From NCBI RefSeq assembly GCF_000472785.1, contig NZ_AXAL01000002.1, forward strand, positions 407,330 through 471,329: a stretch of 64,000 nucleotides of DNA. The letters run 5' to 3'. The stretch comes from Mesorhizobium loti CJ3sym. Lineage in GTDB: Bacteria > Pseudomonadota > Alphaproteobacteria > Rhizobiales > Rhizobiaceae. Every line of letters starts with the position of its first letter. The first letter of the stretch is position 1. This document shows positions 37,134 through 45,998 of this stretch, piece after piece. Position numbers and translations under genes: made by a program. The notes beneath the pieces are model-generated. The model saw nothing but the letters and a program-made list of their open reading frames with translations. It made no database searches and had not been told where the DNA came from.

Positions 37134-39107
37134 ATGTATCAGGCCATCGTCTTCCTTCCACTGCTCGGCTTCCTGATCGTCGGCCTGTTCGGCAATTCGC
37201 TTGGAGCCAAGGCATCCGAATACATCACCTCAGGTTTCCTGGTGATTTCGGCTGTTCTGTCGTGGGTTGCCTTCTTCAGCGTCGGCTTCGGCCATGGCGA
37301 GGTGTTCGTCGTGCCGGTGCTGCACTGGATCCAGTCGGGTGGCCTCGACGTCTCCTGGGCGCTGCGCATCGATACGCTGACGGTGGTGATGCTGGTGGTG
37401 GTCAACACCGTGTCGGCGCTGGTTCACATCTATTCGATCGGCTACATGCACCACGATCCGAACCGGCCGCGTTTCTTCGCCTATCTGTCGCTGTTCACCT
37501 TCGCCATGCTGATGCTGGTGACGGCCGACAATCTGGTGCAGATGTTCTTTGGCTGGGAAGGGGTGGGCCTCGCGTCCTACCTGCTGATCGGCTTCTGGTA
37601 CAAGAAGCCGTCGGCCAATGCCGCGGCCATCAAGGCCTTCGTCGTCAACCGCGTCGGCGATTTCGGCTTCGCACTCGGCATCTTCGGCTTGTTCGTGCTG
37701 TTCGGCTCGGTCAATCTCGGCACCATCTTCACCAACGCAGCAACGTTCATTCCGGCTGAAGGCGCGCCGCAAGGTGCGGCCGTGCTGACCTTCCTCGGTC
37801 ATGCGCTGGACAAGCAGTCGGCGATGACCATCGTCTGCCTGCTGCTCTTCATGGGCGCCATGGGCAAGTCGGCGCAGGTGCCGCTGCACACCTGGCTGCC
37901 GGATGCCATGGAAGGCCCGACGCCTGTCTCGGCACTCATCCATGCCGCCACCATGGTGACGGCCGGCGTGTTCATGCTGGCACGGCTTTCGCCGCTGTTC
38001 GAACTGTCGCATTCGGCGCTGACGGTGGTCACCTTCATCGGCGCCTTCACCGCCTTCTTCGCGGCGACCGTCGGTCTCGTGCAGAACGACATCAAGCGCG
38101 TCATCGCCTATTCTACCTGCTCGCAGCTCGGCTACATGTTCGTCGCGCTCGGCGTCGGCGCCTATGGCGCGGCGATCTTCCATCTGTTCACGCACGCCTT
38201 CTTCAAGGCGCTGCTGTTCCTCGGTTCTGGCTCGGTCATCCATGCCGTTTCCGACGAGCAGGATATGCGCAAGATGGGCGGCCTGCGGAAGCTGATCCCG
38301 ACCACCTACTGGATGATGGTGATCGGCACGCTGGCGCTGACCGGCGTCGGCATTCCCGTGACCGTCATCGGCACCGCCGGCTTCTTCTCCAAGGATGCCA
38401 TCATCGAGAGCGCCTTTGCCGGGCACAATTCGGTCGCTGGCCTAGCCTTCGTGCTTTTGGTCATCGCCGCCTGCTTCACCTCCTTCTACTCGTGGCGCCT
38501 GATCTTCATGACCTTCCACGGCAAGCCGCGGGCGAGCCATGAGGTGATGCACCACGTCCATGAATCGCCACCGGTTATGCTGGTGCCGCTGTTCATCCTG
38601 GCCGCCGGCGCGCTGTTTGCCGGCATCATCTTCCACAGCTCCTTCATCGGCGAAGGCTATGCCGAGTTCTGGAAGGCATCGCTGTTCACGCTGCCGGACA
38701 ACCACATTCTGCACCAGATCGAAGAACTGCCGCTGTGGGTCGAGCTGTCGCCCTTCATCGCCATGCTGATCGGATTTGCGTTGGCCTGGAAATTCTACAT
38801 CCGCTCGCCGGAAATGCCGGTGAACCTGGCCAAGCAGAATCGCGGGCTCTACGCCTTCCTGCTCAACAAGTGGTATTTCGACGAGCTCTACGACTTCCTG
38901 TTCGTGCGGCCGGCCAAGCGCCTCGGCTACTTCCTGTGGAAGACCGGTGATGGCACCATCATCGACGGGCTCGGACCGGATGGCATTTCGGCGCGCGTCG
39001 TCGACGTCACCAACCGCGTCGTCAAGCTGCAGACCGGCTACCTCTACCATTATGCCTTCGCCATGCTGATCGGCGTTGCCGCACTCGTCACCTGGATGAT
39101 GCTCTGA
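37134..39107 (+). CDS. nuoL: NADH-quinone oxidoreductase subunit L
   Basis: 657 residues, the distal antiporter-like subunit. [19 protein letters not shown] near residue 138 holds the conserved Glu and [26 protein letters not shown] near 253 holds the Lys/His proton path. The C-terminal extension supplies the long lateral helix along the membrane arm. The last base of the stop is the first of nuoM. Confidence 0.97.
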   Translation: MYQAIVFLPLLGFLIVGLFGNSLGAKASEYITSGFLVISAVLSWVAFFSVGFGHGEVFVVPVLHWIQSGGLDVSWALRIDTLTVVMLVVVNTVSALVHIYSIGYMHHDPNRPRFFAYLSLFTFAMLMLVTADNLVQMFFGWEGVGLASYLLIGFWYKKPSANAAAIKAFVVNRVGDFGFALGIFGLFVLFGSVNLGTIFTNAATFIPAEGAPQGAAVLTFLGHALDKQSAMTIVCLLLFMGAMGKSAQVPLHTWLPDAMEGPTPVSALIHAATMVTAGVFMLARLSPLFELSHSALTVVTFIGAFTAFFAATVGLVQNDIKRVIAYSTCSQLGYMFVALGVGAYGAAIFHLFTHAFFKALLFLGSGSVIHAVSDEQDMRKMGGLRKLIPTTYWMMVIGTLALTGVGIPVTVIGTAGFFSKDAIIESAFAGHNSVAGLAFVLLVIAACFTSFYSWRLIFMTFHGKPRASHEVMHHVHESPPVMLVPLFILAAGALFAGIIFHSSFIGEGYAEFWKASLFTLPDNHILHQIEELPLWVELSPFIAMLIGFALAWKFYIRSPEMPVNLAKQNRGLYAFLLNKWYFDELYDFLFVRPAKRLGYFLWKTGDGTIIDGLGPDGISARVVDVTNRVVKLQTGYLYHYAFAMLIGVAALVTWMML

Positions 39108-40612
39108 TGACCGCCTGGCCAATCCTCTCGCTGGTCACCTTCCTGCCGCTGGTTGGTGTGCTGCTGATCCTGTTCATCAACGATGACAGCGAAAACGCAC
39201 GCCGTAACATCCGCGCCATCGCGCTGCTAACGACGACGTTCACCTTCATCATCTCGCTGTTCATCTGGACCGGCTTCGACAATTCGCAGGCCGGCTTCCA
39301 GTTCGTCGAAAAGGTCGCCTGGCTCGACTCCGGCATCTCCTACCACATGGGCGTCGACGGCATTTCCATGCTGTTCGTCATCCTGACGACCTTCCTGATG
39401 CCGCTCTGCATCCTGGCTTCGTGGGAATCGATCGAGAAGCGCGTCAAGGCCTACATGATCGCCTTCCTGCTGCTCGAGACACTGATGATCGGCGTGTTCT
39501 GCGCGCTGGACATCGTGCTCTTCTACGTCTTCTTCGAGGCCGGCCTGATCCCGATGTTCATCATCATCGGCGTCTGGGGCGGCAAGCGGCGCGTCTACGC
39601 CTCGTTCAAGTTCTTCCTCTATACGCTCGCCGGCTCGGTGCTGATGCTTCTTGCCATCATGGCGATGTTCTATCAGTCCGGCACGACCGACATCCCGACG
39701 CTGTTGACCCACAGCTTCCCGGCCAACATGCAGACTTGGCTATTCCTCGCCTTCTTCGCCTCTTTCGCGGTGAAGATGCCGATGTGGCCGGTGCACACCT
39801 GGCTCCCCGATGCTCACGTCGAAGCGCCAACGGCCGGCTCGGTCATCCTGGCCGGCATTCTCCTGAAGATGGGCGGGTACGGCTTCCTGCGCTTCTCCTT
39901 GCCGATGTTCCCGCTGGCATCCGAAATGTTCGCGCCGCTGGTGTTCACGCTCTCGGTCGTCGCCATCATCTACACCTCGCTGGTGGCGCTGATGCAGCAG
40001 GACATGAAGAAGCTGATCGCCTATTCGTCGGTCGCCCATATGGGCTTCGTCACCATGGGCATCTTCGCCATGAACCAGGAAGGCGTACAGGGCGCGATCT
40101 TCCAGATGCTCAGCCACGGTCTGGTCTCGGGCGCGCTGTTCCTGTGTGTCGGCGTCATCTACGACCGCATGCACACGCGTGAGATCGACGCCTATGGTGG
40201 CCTGGTCAACAACATGCCGAAATACGCCACCGTGTTCCTGATCTTCACCATGGCCAATGTCGGCCTTCCGGGTACATCAGGTTTCATCGGCGAATTCCTG
40301 ACCATGCTCGGCGTGTTCCGGGTCAACACCTGGGTGGCATTCTTCGCCGCCACCGGCGTCATCCTGTCAGCTGCCTACGCGCTCTGGCTCTATCGCCGGG
40401 TGATCTTCGGCGCGCTGACCAAGGACAGCCTGAAGGGGCTGCTCGATCTTTCGGCGCGCGAGAAGGTCATCATCTACCCGCTGGTGGTGCTGGTCATCTT
40501 CTTCGGCGTCTATCCCGCTCCCGTCTTCGACGCGACGGCCCAATCGGTCAAGTCACTCGTCACCAATGTCACCGCATCCATCGGCGCCGCGCAGACCGCG
40601 GCGGCGAACTGA
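39107..40612 (+). CDS. nuoM: NADH-quinone oxidoreductase subunit M
   Basis: 501 residues, about 14 helices, antiporter-like. [21 protein letters not shown] near residue 137 includes the conserved Glu, and [25 protein letters not shown] near 227 includes the channel Lys. It starts at ATG overlapping the nuoL TGA (TGATG arrangement), and nuoN follows after 18 bases. Confidence 0.97.
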   Translation: MTAWPILSLVTFLPLVGVLLILFINDDSENARRNIRAIALLTTTFTFIISLFIWTGFDNSQAGFQFVEKVAWLDSGISYHMGVDGISMLFVILTTFLMPLCILASWESIEKRVKAYMIAFLLLETLMIGVFCALDIVLFYVFFEAGLIPMFIIIGVWGGKRRVYASFKFFLYTLAGSVLMLLAIMAMFYQSGTTDIPTLLTHSFPANMQTWLFLAFFASFAVKMPMWPVHTWLPDAHVEAPTAGSVILAGILLKMGGYGFLRFSLPMFPLASEMFAPLVFTLSVVAIIYTSLVALMQQDMKKLIAYSSVAHMGFVTMGIFAMNQEGVQGAIFQMLSHGLVSGALFLCVGVIYDRMHTREIDAYGGLVNNMPKYATVFLIFTMANVGLPGTSGFIGEFLTMLGVFRVNTWVAFFAATGVILSAAYALWLYRRVIFGALTKDSLKGLLDLSAREKVIIYPLVVLVIFFGVYPAPVFDATAQSVKSLVTNVTASIGAAQTAAAN

Positions 40613-40630
40613 CCAGAGGTTTTGCGAACC

Positions 40631-42067
40631 ATGACGCCGGACCTACTCTCCAGCCTGTCGCTCTCGACGCCCGAGCTGATCCTTGCCATCGGCGCGCTGG
40701 CGCTGCTCATGGTCGGCGCCTATTCGCGCGCCAACACCAGCACACTGGTGACCGGCCTTGCCGTGGCCGTGCTGGTCATCGCTGGTGCCTGGCTGATCTT
40801 CCGGACCGGGGACGGCAACGCCTATGGGCACGCCTTCGTCCAGGATTCGTTTTCCCGCTTCATGAAGGTGCTGGCACTGGTCGGCTCGGCGGTGACGCTG
40901 ATCATGTCGGGGCGCTTCGCCAAGGCGGAGCATTTCGACAAGTTCGAATATCCGGTGCTGATCCTGCTTTGCACGCTGGGCATGATGCTGATGATCTCCG
41001 CCAACAGCATGATCGGGCTCTATCTCGGTCTCGAACTGCAATCGCTGGCGATCTACGTGCTGGCGGCGATCAACCGCGATAACCTGCGTTCGACGGAAGC
41101 CGGCCTCAAATACTTCGTCCTCGGCGCGCTGTCTTCGGGCATGCTGCTCTATGGTATCAGCCTGGTCTATGGCTACACCGGCAATACCGGCTTCCAGGAG
41201 ATCGCGACGGCGCTCGGCAGCGGCGAGCGCCAGCTTGGGCTGGTCTTCGGCCTGGTCTTCGTGCTGGCCGGCCTGGCCTTCAAGATCTCGGCGGTGCCGT
41301 TCCACATGTGGACGCCCGACGTCTATGAAGGCGCACCGACGCCGGTGACCGCCTTCCTGGCGGCGGCCCCGAAGATGGCGGCGATGGCGCTGATCGTGCG
41401 CGTGACCATGGGCGCGTTCAAGCCGATCGCCGCCGACTGGCAGCAGATCATCGTCTTCATCTCGATCGCCTCGATGGCGCTTGGCGCTTTCGCCGCGATC
41501 GGCCAGACCAACATCAAGCGCCTGATGGCTTATTCCTCGATCGGCCACATGGGCTACGCACTGGTCGGCCTTGCGGCCAACAGCCAGGCCGGCGTGCGCG
41601 GCGTTGCCATCTACATGCTGATCTATCTGGTGATGACGCTCGGCACGTTTGCCTTCATCCTCGCCATGCGGCGCAAGGAAGGCAATGTCGAGCAGATCAG
41701 CGATCTGGCCGGTCTCTCATCGACCAACCCGATCATGGCGACGATCCTGACCATCTTGATGTTCTCGCTGGCCGGCATCCCGCCGCTCGCCGGCTTCTGG
41801 GGGAAGTGGTACGTCTTCCTGGCCGCCATCAACGCGCACCTCTACGCGCTGGCGATCATCGGCGTGCTGGCCTCCGTGGTGGGCGCCTATTACTACCTGC
41901 GCATCATCAAGATCATGTGGTTCGACGAACCGGTCGGTGGCTTCGTGCCGATGGCCAGCGAATTGCGTGTCGTGCTCGGCGTCAGCGGCGCCTTCGTGCT
42001 GTTCTATGTGCTGATCGGCGGCCCGATCGGCACCTATGCCGAAGCCGCCGCCAAGACGTTTTTCTAG
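40631..42067 (+). CDS. nuoN: NADH-quinone oxidoreductase subunit N
   Basis: 478 residues, about 14 helices, the third antiporter-like subunit. [23 protein letters not shown] near residue 120 (conserved Glu) and [25 protein letters not shown] near 225 (Lys) are diagnostic. ATG 40631 is chosen after AGAGG; an earlier TTG at 40622 is possible. birA begins 5 bases after the stop, so the operon continues. Confidence 0.96.
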   Translation: MTPDLLSSLSLSTPELILAIGALALLMVGAYSRANTSTLVTGLAVAVLVIAGAWLIFRTGDGNAYGHAFVQDSFSRFMKVLALVGSAVTLIMSGRFAKAEHFDKFEYPVLILLCTLGMMLMISANSMIGLYLGLELQSLAIYVLAAINRDNLRSTEAGLKYFVLGALSSGMLLYGISLVYGYTGNTGFQEIATALGSGERQLGLVFGLVFVLAGLAFKISAVPFHMWTPDVYEGAPTPVTAFLAAAPKMAAMALIVRVTMGAFKPIAADWQQIIVFISIASMALGAFAAIGQTNIKRLMAYSSIGHMGYALVGLAANSQAGVRGVAIYMLIYLVMTLGTFAFILAMRRKEGNVEQISDLAGLSSTNPIMATILTILMFSLAGIPPLAGFWGKWYVFLAAINAHLYALAIIGVLASVVGAYYYLRIIKIMWFDEPVGGFVPMASELRVVLGVSGAFVLFYVLIGGPIGTYAEAAAKTFF

Positions 42068-42072
42068 ACGGA

Positions 42073-42894
42073 ATGGCATTTCGGCTGGCCCCAACCTCGG
42101 CGTCGGAAGGGTTCCGGCTCGAGGCCCATGACAGCGTCGGTTCCACCAATACGGTGGCGCTGGACCACGCAAGGGCAGGCGACCCTGGTAAATTGTGGGT
42201 CGTTTCCAAGAAGCAGGAAAGCGGGCGTGGCCGGCGCGGCCGCGCCTGGGTATCGCCCGAAGGCAATCTGGCGGCGACCTTGCTCGTCCTCACCGGCGGT
42301 GAGCTTCGCCTTGCCGCAACACTGGGTTTCGTCGCCGGCCTCTCGCTTGCCGACGCGCTCGATGCGGTGGTGCCGAAGGGCCGCATCGCCATCGGGCTCG
42401 ATGGTGCAAGCCAGGGTCAAAACCGTTTCGAGTTGAAATGGCCGAACGACGTGCTTGCTTCCGGGGTGAAGCTCGCCGGCATTCTGCTGGAGTCGGCAAT
42501 ACTGGATGGCGGCCGCTTCGCGGTCGCCGTCGGCATCGGCGTCAATGTGGTGGCGCATCCCCCGGATTTGCCGTATCCCGCGACATCGCTGCAGGCTCTC
42601 GGCGCGACATGCGACGCGGAAACGCTGTTCCTGGCGCTGTCGGATGCCTGGAGCGAGAATGCCCGCCTGTGGGATGAAGGGCGCGGTCTTGGCGCCGTCA
42701 GGCGGCGCTGGCTGGCGCGCGCGGCGGGGCTTGGCGGCGAGGTTGCTGTCAGAATTGACGGTAATGTGGTGCGTGGGGTGTTCGAGACCATTGACGAAGA
42801 CTGTCGTTTCGTGATCCGCGACGATGAGGGATCTGTTGTGACGGTCGCAGCCGGCGACGTGCATTTCGGCGCGGTTGCATCCGCGCGGGTCTAG
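42073..42894 (+). CDS. birA: Biotin-[acetyl-CoA-carboxylase] ligase (no repressor domain)
   Basis: 273 residues. GSTNTVALDHARAGDP near residue 22, GRGRRGRAWVSPEGNLAATLL near 48 (biotinyl-AMP loop) and LKWPNDVLASGVKLAGIL near 117 show a biotin protein ligase, and the C-terminal cap domain is present. There is no N-terminal helix-turn-helix, so it is a group I enzyme that does not repress biotin genes. It sits 5 bases after nuoN, as often in rhizobia. Confidence 0.93.
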   Translation: MAFRLAPTSASEGFRLEAHDSVGSTNTVALDHARAGDPGKLWVVSKKQESGRGRRGRAWVSPEGNLAATLLVLTGGELRLAATLGFVAGLSLADALDAVVPKGRIAIGLDGASQGQNRFELKWPNDVLASGVKLAGILLESAILDGGRFAVAVGIGVNVVAHPPDLPYPATSLQALGATCDAETLFLALSDAWSENARLWDEGRGLGAVRRRWLARAAGLGGEVAVRIDGNVVRGVFETIDEDCRFVIRDDEGSVVTVAAGDVHFGAVASARV

Positions 42895-42902
42895 AGCGGC
42901 TC

Positions 42903-42921
42903 ATTGTTCGATACGAACAAT
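42903..42921. repeat. Perfect inverted repeat after birA
   Basis: ATTGTTCG, ATA, CGAACAAT: an 8-bp arm palindrome 8 bases after the birA stop. No T-run follows, so it is not a standard terminator. It may be an operator or a hairpin stabilising the birA message. Confidence 0.45.
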
Positions 42922-42946
42922 GACGGCTATAACTGTTTGTTTATGC

Positions 42947-42990
42947 GCAATTCCTGTGGGGAAGCCATTACACGCTTTTCCTGGAATTGC
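42947..42990. repeat. Rhizobial-type palindromic intergenic repeat before rnj
   Basis: GCAATTCC and GGAATTGC bound a 44-base imperfect palindrome with CTTTTCCTGGAATTGC at its right side. The pattern resembles a short intergenic palindrome family seen in many Rhizobiales genomes (from memory, not searched). It ends 38 bases before the RNase J start. Confidence 0.5.
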
Positions 42991-43028
42991 TCCAACGGCT
43001 TGGCCTGAGGGCCAGGAAGGATAAAATC

Positions 43029-44699
43029 ATGGCGAAAGCCGAAAACGCTGAACTCGTCTTCGTGCCGCTTGGCGGCGTGGGCGAGATCGGCATGAACTTC
43101 GCTCTCTATGGCTACGGTCCGCCGAGCGCGCGCGAATGGATCGTCATCGATGTCGGTGTCACCTTTCCAGATGCCAGCCTGCCCGGCGTCGACCTGGTGC
43201 TGCCCGATACGCGCTTCATCGAGGAGAACCTCGCCAATCTGCGCGGCATCATCATCACCCACGCGCATGAGGACCATTATGGCGCGCTGCTCGACACCTG
43301 GCCGAAGCTGAAAGCACCGGTCTGGATGACGCCGTTCAGCGCCGGCTTGCTGGACGCCAAGCGGCAGGGCGAACAAGGCGCGCCGAAAATCCCGGTGACG
43401 ATCTATCGGGCCGGCGAAAAATTCACGGTCGGTCCATTCGAGATCGAAGCCATTCCGGTGGCGCATTCCATTCCCGAGCCGATGTCGCTGGCCATCACCA
43501 CGCCGGCCGGCACCGTCATCCACACCGGAGACTGGAAGATCGATCCCGAGCCGACGATCGGGCCCAAGACCGACGAGGCGCGTTTCCGCGCCTATGGCGA
43601 CAAGGGCGTGCTGGCGCTGATCTGCGATTCGACCAACGCGCTGCGTGAAGGCGAATCGCCTTCGGAAGTCGCCGTGGGCGAGGGCCTAAGGGGCGTCATC
43701 CAGAGTGCTGTCGGCCGCGTCGCCGTCACCACCTTCTCCTCCAATGTCGGGCGCATCGTCTCCATCGCCAGGGCGGCACGCGATGCCGGCCGCCAGTGCC
43801 TGGTGCTGGGACGCTCGCTGAAGCGCGTCATCGATGTCGCCGGCGAACTCGGCTACATGGACGGCCTGCCGGAATTCATCGCCGAGGAGGACTTCGGCTT
43901 CATCCCGCGCGAAAACCTCGTCATCATCTGCACCGGCAGCCAGGGCGAGCCGCTGGCGGCACTGGCGAAACTGTCGCGCGACGAGATGAAATCGGTGTCG
44001 CTGACGGCCGGCGACACGGTGGTGTTTTCCTCGCGCACCATTCCCGGCAACGAGAAGGCGATTCTCGAGATCAAGAATCGTCTCATCGATCTCGGCATAA
44101 AGATCATCGAGGACGGCGATGCGCTGGTGCATGTCTCCGGCCATCCCCGCCGCAGCGAATTGCGCAAGATGTATGAATGGGTGCGCCCGCAGATCGGCGT
44201 TCCCGTGCATGGCGAGGCGGCGCATCTGGTGGCGCAGGGATCGCTGATGTCGACCTCCGGCATCGGGCAGGTGGCGCAGGTGCGGGACGGTGACATGTTG
44301 CGGCTCGCGCCCGGTCCCGCCACCATCATCGACCAGGTGCCGTTCGGCCGCATCTACAAGGACGGCAGGCTGATCGGCACCGACCAGGCGATGGGCATTC
44401 GCGACCGGCGCAAATTGTCCTTTGCCGGCCATGTCGCGGTCAATGTCGTGCTCGACGACAAATATGAGCTGGCCGGCGACCCCGACCTGGTCGCCATCGG
44501 TGTCGCCGAGGCCGATGCCAGCGGCGAGGCGCTGGAAGATTTGATGATCGACGCGGCCGTTGGCGCCGTGGACTCGATTCCCCGCCAGCGCCGCAAAGAC
44601 CTCGACCTGGTGCAGGAAGCGGTGCGTCGCGCGGTGCGCGGTGCGGCCAACGAAGCCTGGGGCAAGAAGCCACTGGTGACGGTGTTCGTCACACGATGA
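43029..44699 (+). CDS. rnj: Ribonuclease J
   Basis: 556 residues, a metallo-beta-lactamase/beta-CASP ribonuclease with 5'-exo and endo activities in RNA turnover and rRNA maturation. THAHEDHYGAL near residue 75 is the zinc motif, HTGDWKIDP near 160 and FSSNVGRI near 235 follow, and HVSGHPRRSEL near 370 carries the beta-CASP His. ATG 43029 is chosen for GAAGGA 7 bases upstream; 14 more codons are open before it. The C-terminal domain is complete. Confidence 0.94.
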   Translation: MAKAENAELVFVPLGGVGEIGMNFALYGYGPPSAREWIVIDVGVTFPDASLPGVDLVLPDTRFIEENLANLRGIIITHAHEDHYGALLDTWPKLKAPVWMTPFSAGLLDAKRQGEQGAPKIPVTIYRAGEKFTVGPFEIEAIPVAHSIPEPMSLAITTPAGTVIHTGDWKIDPEPTIGPKTDEARFRAYGDKGVLALICDSTNALREGESPSEVAVGEGLRGVIQSAVGRVAVTTFSSNVGRIVSIARAARDAGRQCLVLGRSLKRVIDVAGELGYMDGLPEFIAEEDFGFIPRENLVIICTGSQGEPLAALAKLSRDEMKSVSLTAGDTVVFSSRTIPGNEKAILEIKNRLIDLGIKIIEDGDALVHVSGHPRRSELRKMYEWVRPQIGVPVHGEAAHLVAQGSLMSTSGIGQVAQVRDGDMLRLAPGPATIIDQVPFGRIYKDGRLIGTDQAMGIRDRRKLSFAGHVAVNVVLDDKYELAGDPDLVAIGVAEADASGEALEDLMIDAAVGAVDSIPRQRRKDLDLVQEAVRRAVRGAANEAWGKKPLVTVFVTR

Positions 44700-44725
44700 C
44701 GAACAGAGGAATAACGGCAGTAGGG

Positions 44726-44779
44726 CAGTAGGGAAACCAAGTCGTGTAGTACTCGGCCTTCAGGCCGTTTTCCCTACTG
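44726..44779. repeat. Nested inverted repeats between rnj and mce
   Basis: Outer arms CAGTAGGGAAA (44726-44736) and TTTCCCTACTG (44769-44779) are perfect complements. Inside lies a second hairpin, CGGCCT, TC, AGGCCG (44754-44767). The structure fills most of the 119-base gap. Without a T-run it may be a repeat element or an mRNA processing site rather than a terminator. Confidence 0.55.
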
Positions 44780-44818
44780 TCTTATTGCCCTACTCCCTCC
44801 CTTTATACGGAGCACTTC

Positions 44819-45219
<401 letters not shown>

Positions 45220-45223
<4 letters not shown>

Positions 45224-45504
45224 GCTGGATTTCGTTCACCGCCCTGTTTTTTGCGACCTGGTGGGTGGTGCTGTTTGTCGTGCTGCCGTTCAGCGTCAGG
45301 ACGCAGGATGACGATCATGACGTGACGCTGGGCACGGTTGCGAGTGCGCCGCGTGGGCCGCACATGCTGCGCGCCGTGATCCGCACCACCATCGTTACGG
45401 CGATCGTGATGGGCATTTTCTATGGCCTGACGCACGGGCTGGGATACAGCGTCGACGACCTCGCGCGCATCATGCCGGATTTCGGCGAGACCCCGGCGAA
45501 ATAG
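45220..45504 (+). CDS. DUF1467 family small membrane protein
   Basis: 94 residues with two membrane helices (about 5-26 and 53-74). WWVVLFVVLPFSVRTQDD at the N-terminus is the usual DUF1467 opening. It overlaps mce by 4 bases and is a habitual neighbour in Rhizobiales. Its function is unknown. Confidence 0.85.
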
Positions 45505-45998
45505 ACCTCTCGGTAAGGGCGCTCCGACGCCATCGGTGCAATGCGGGTGGGGATCGCGATGCCGTCAGGTTGCGCGGCCGTAAGCTTGCTGACGCAAGGT
45601 CACGTAGTCTGGTAACTCGCCGCGCTAACCAAGTGATTGCACAAAAAAAATGCAAGGCACAAGGCCTTGCAATTAAACGCGTCCGATCTGTTTCCGGCTT
45701 CCGGCGGCAGCGAGTAACCGCGCCTAGATCGCATCCTCCCAAGACTTTGACCGCGTAGGAGAGCTGATTTTTCTCAACCCTCTCGGTTATCGCGGCACAC
45801 TAGCCTAAGCCGAATGAAAATGTCACGAAGAATTTTGCCTCGAAACAGGCATTCTCGTGCTGCACTGCACAATAGAATGGCATGCTTTGCTTTCGAAACA
45901 ACCAGCAGGCTTTTGCGGCATGTCCTGAATTGACGCGCGCAAAGAATTCGCGGCCAAATCAGAAGACATTCGGCCTCCTCCACACAATCGGCTGAATG
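45505..45998. other. 494-base region without a convincing gene
   Basis: Only short frames with shadow-like composition occur here. The one firm signal is a minus-strand terminator at 45643-45671. Between that terminator and the caspase-like gene lie about 330 bases that a minus-strand transcript would cross, either as a long 3' UTR or as a separate small RNA. Composition is nearer 50% GC than the neighbouring genes. Confidence 0.6.
45643..45671 (-). terminator. Rho-independent terminator, minus strand
   Basis: Read on the minus strand: TGCAAGGC, loop CTTGT, GCCTTGCA, followed at once by eight T. An 8-bp perfect stem with a T8 tail is a strong intrinsic terminator. It is 328 bases past the stop of the caspase-like gene. 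Confidence 0.85.

Noticed and set aside
37230..38426. 398-residue minus-strand open frame
   Set aside because: Antisense to nuoL; very high His/Glu/Gln content is typical of shadows of membrane-protein genes.
42903..42921. LexA box after birA
   Set aside because: GTTC and GAAC occur as an inverted pair with a short spacer, not as the direct repeat with seven bases used by alphaproteobacterial LexA.
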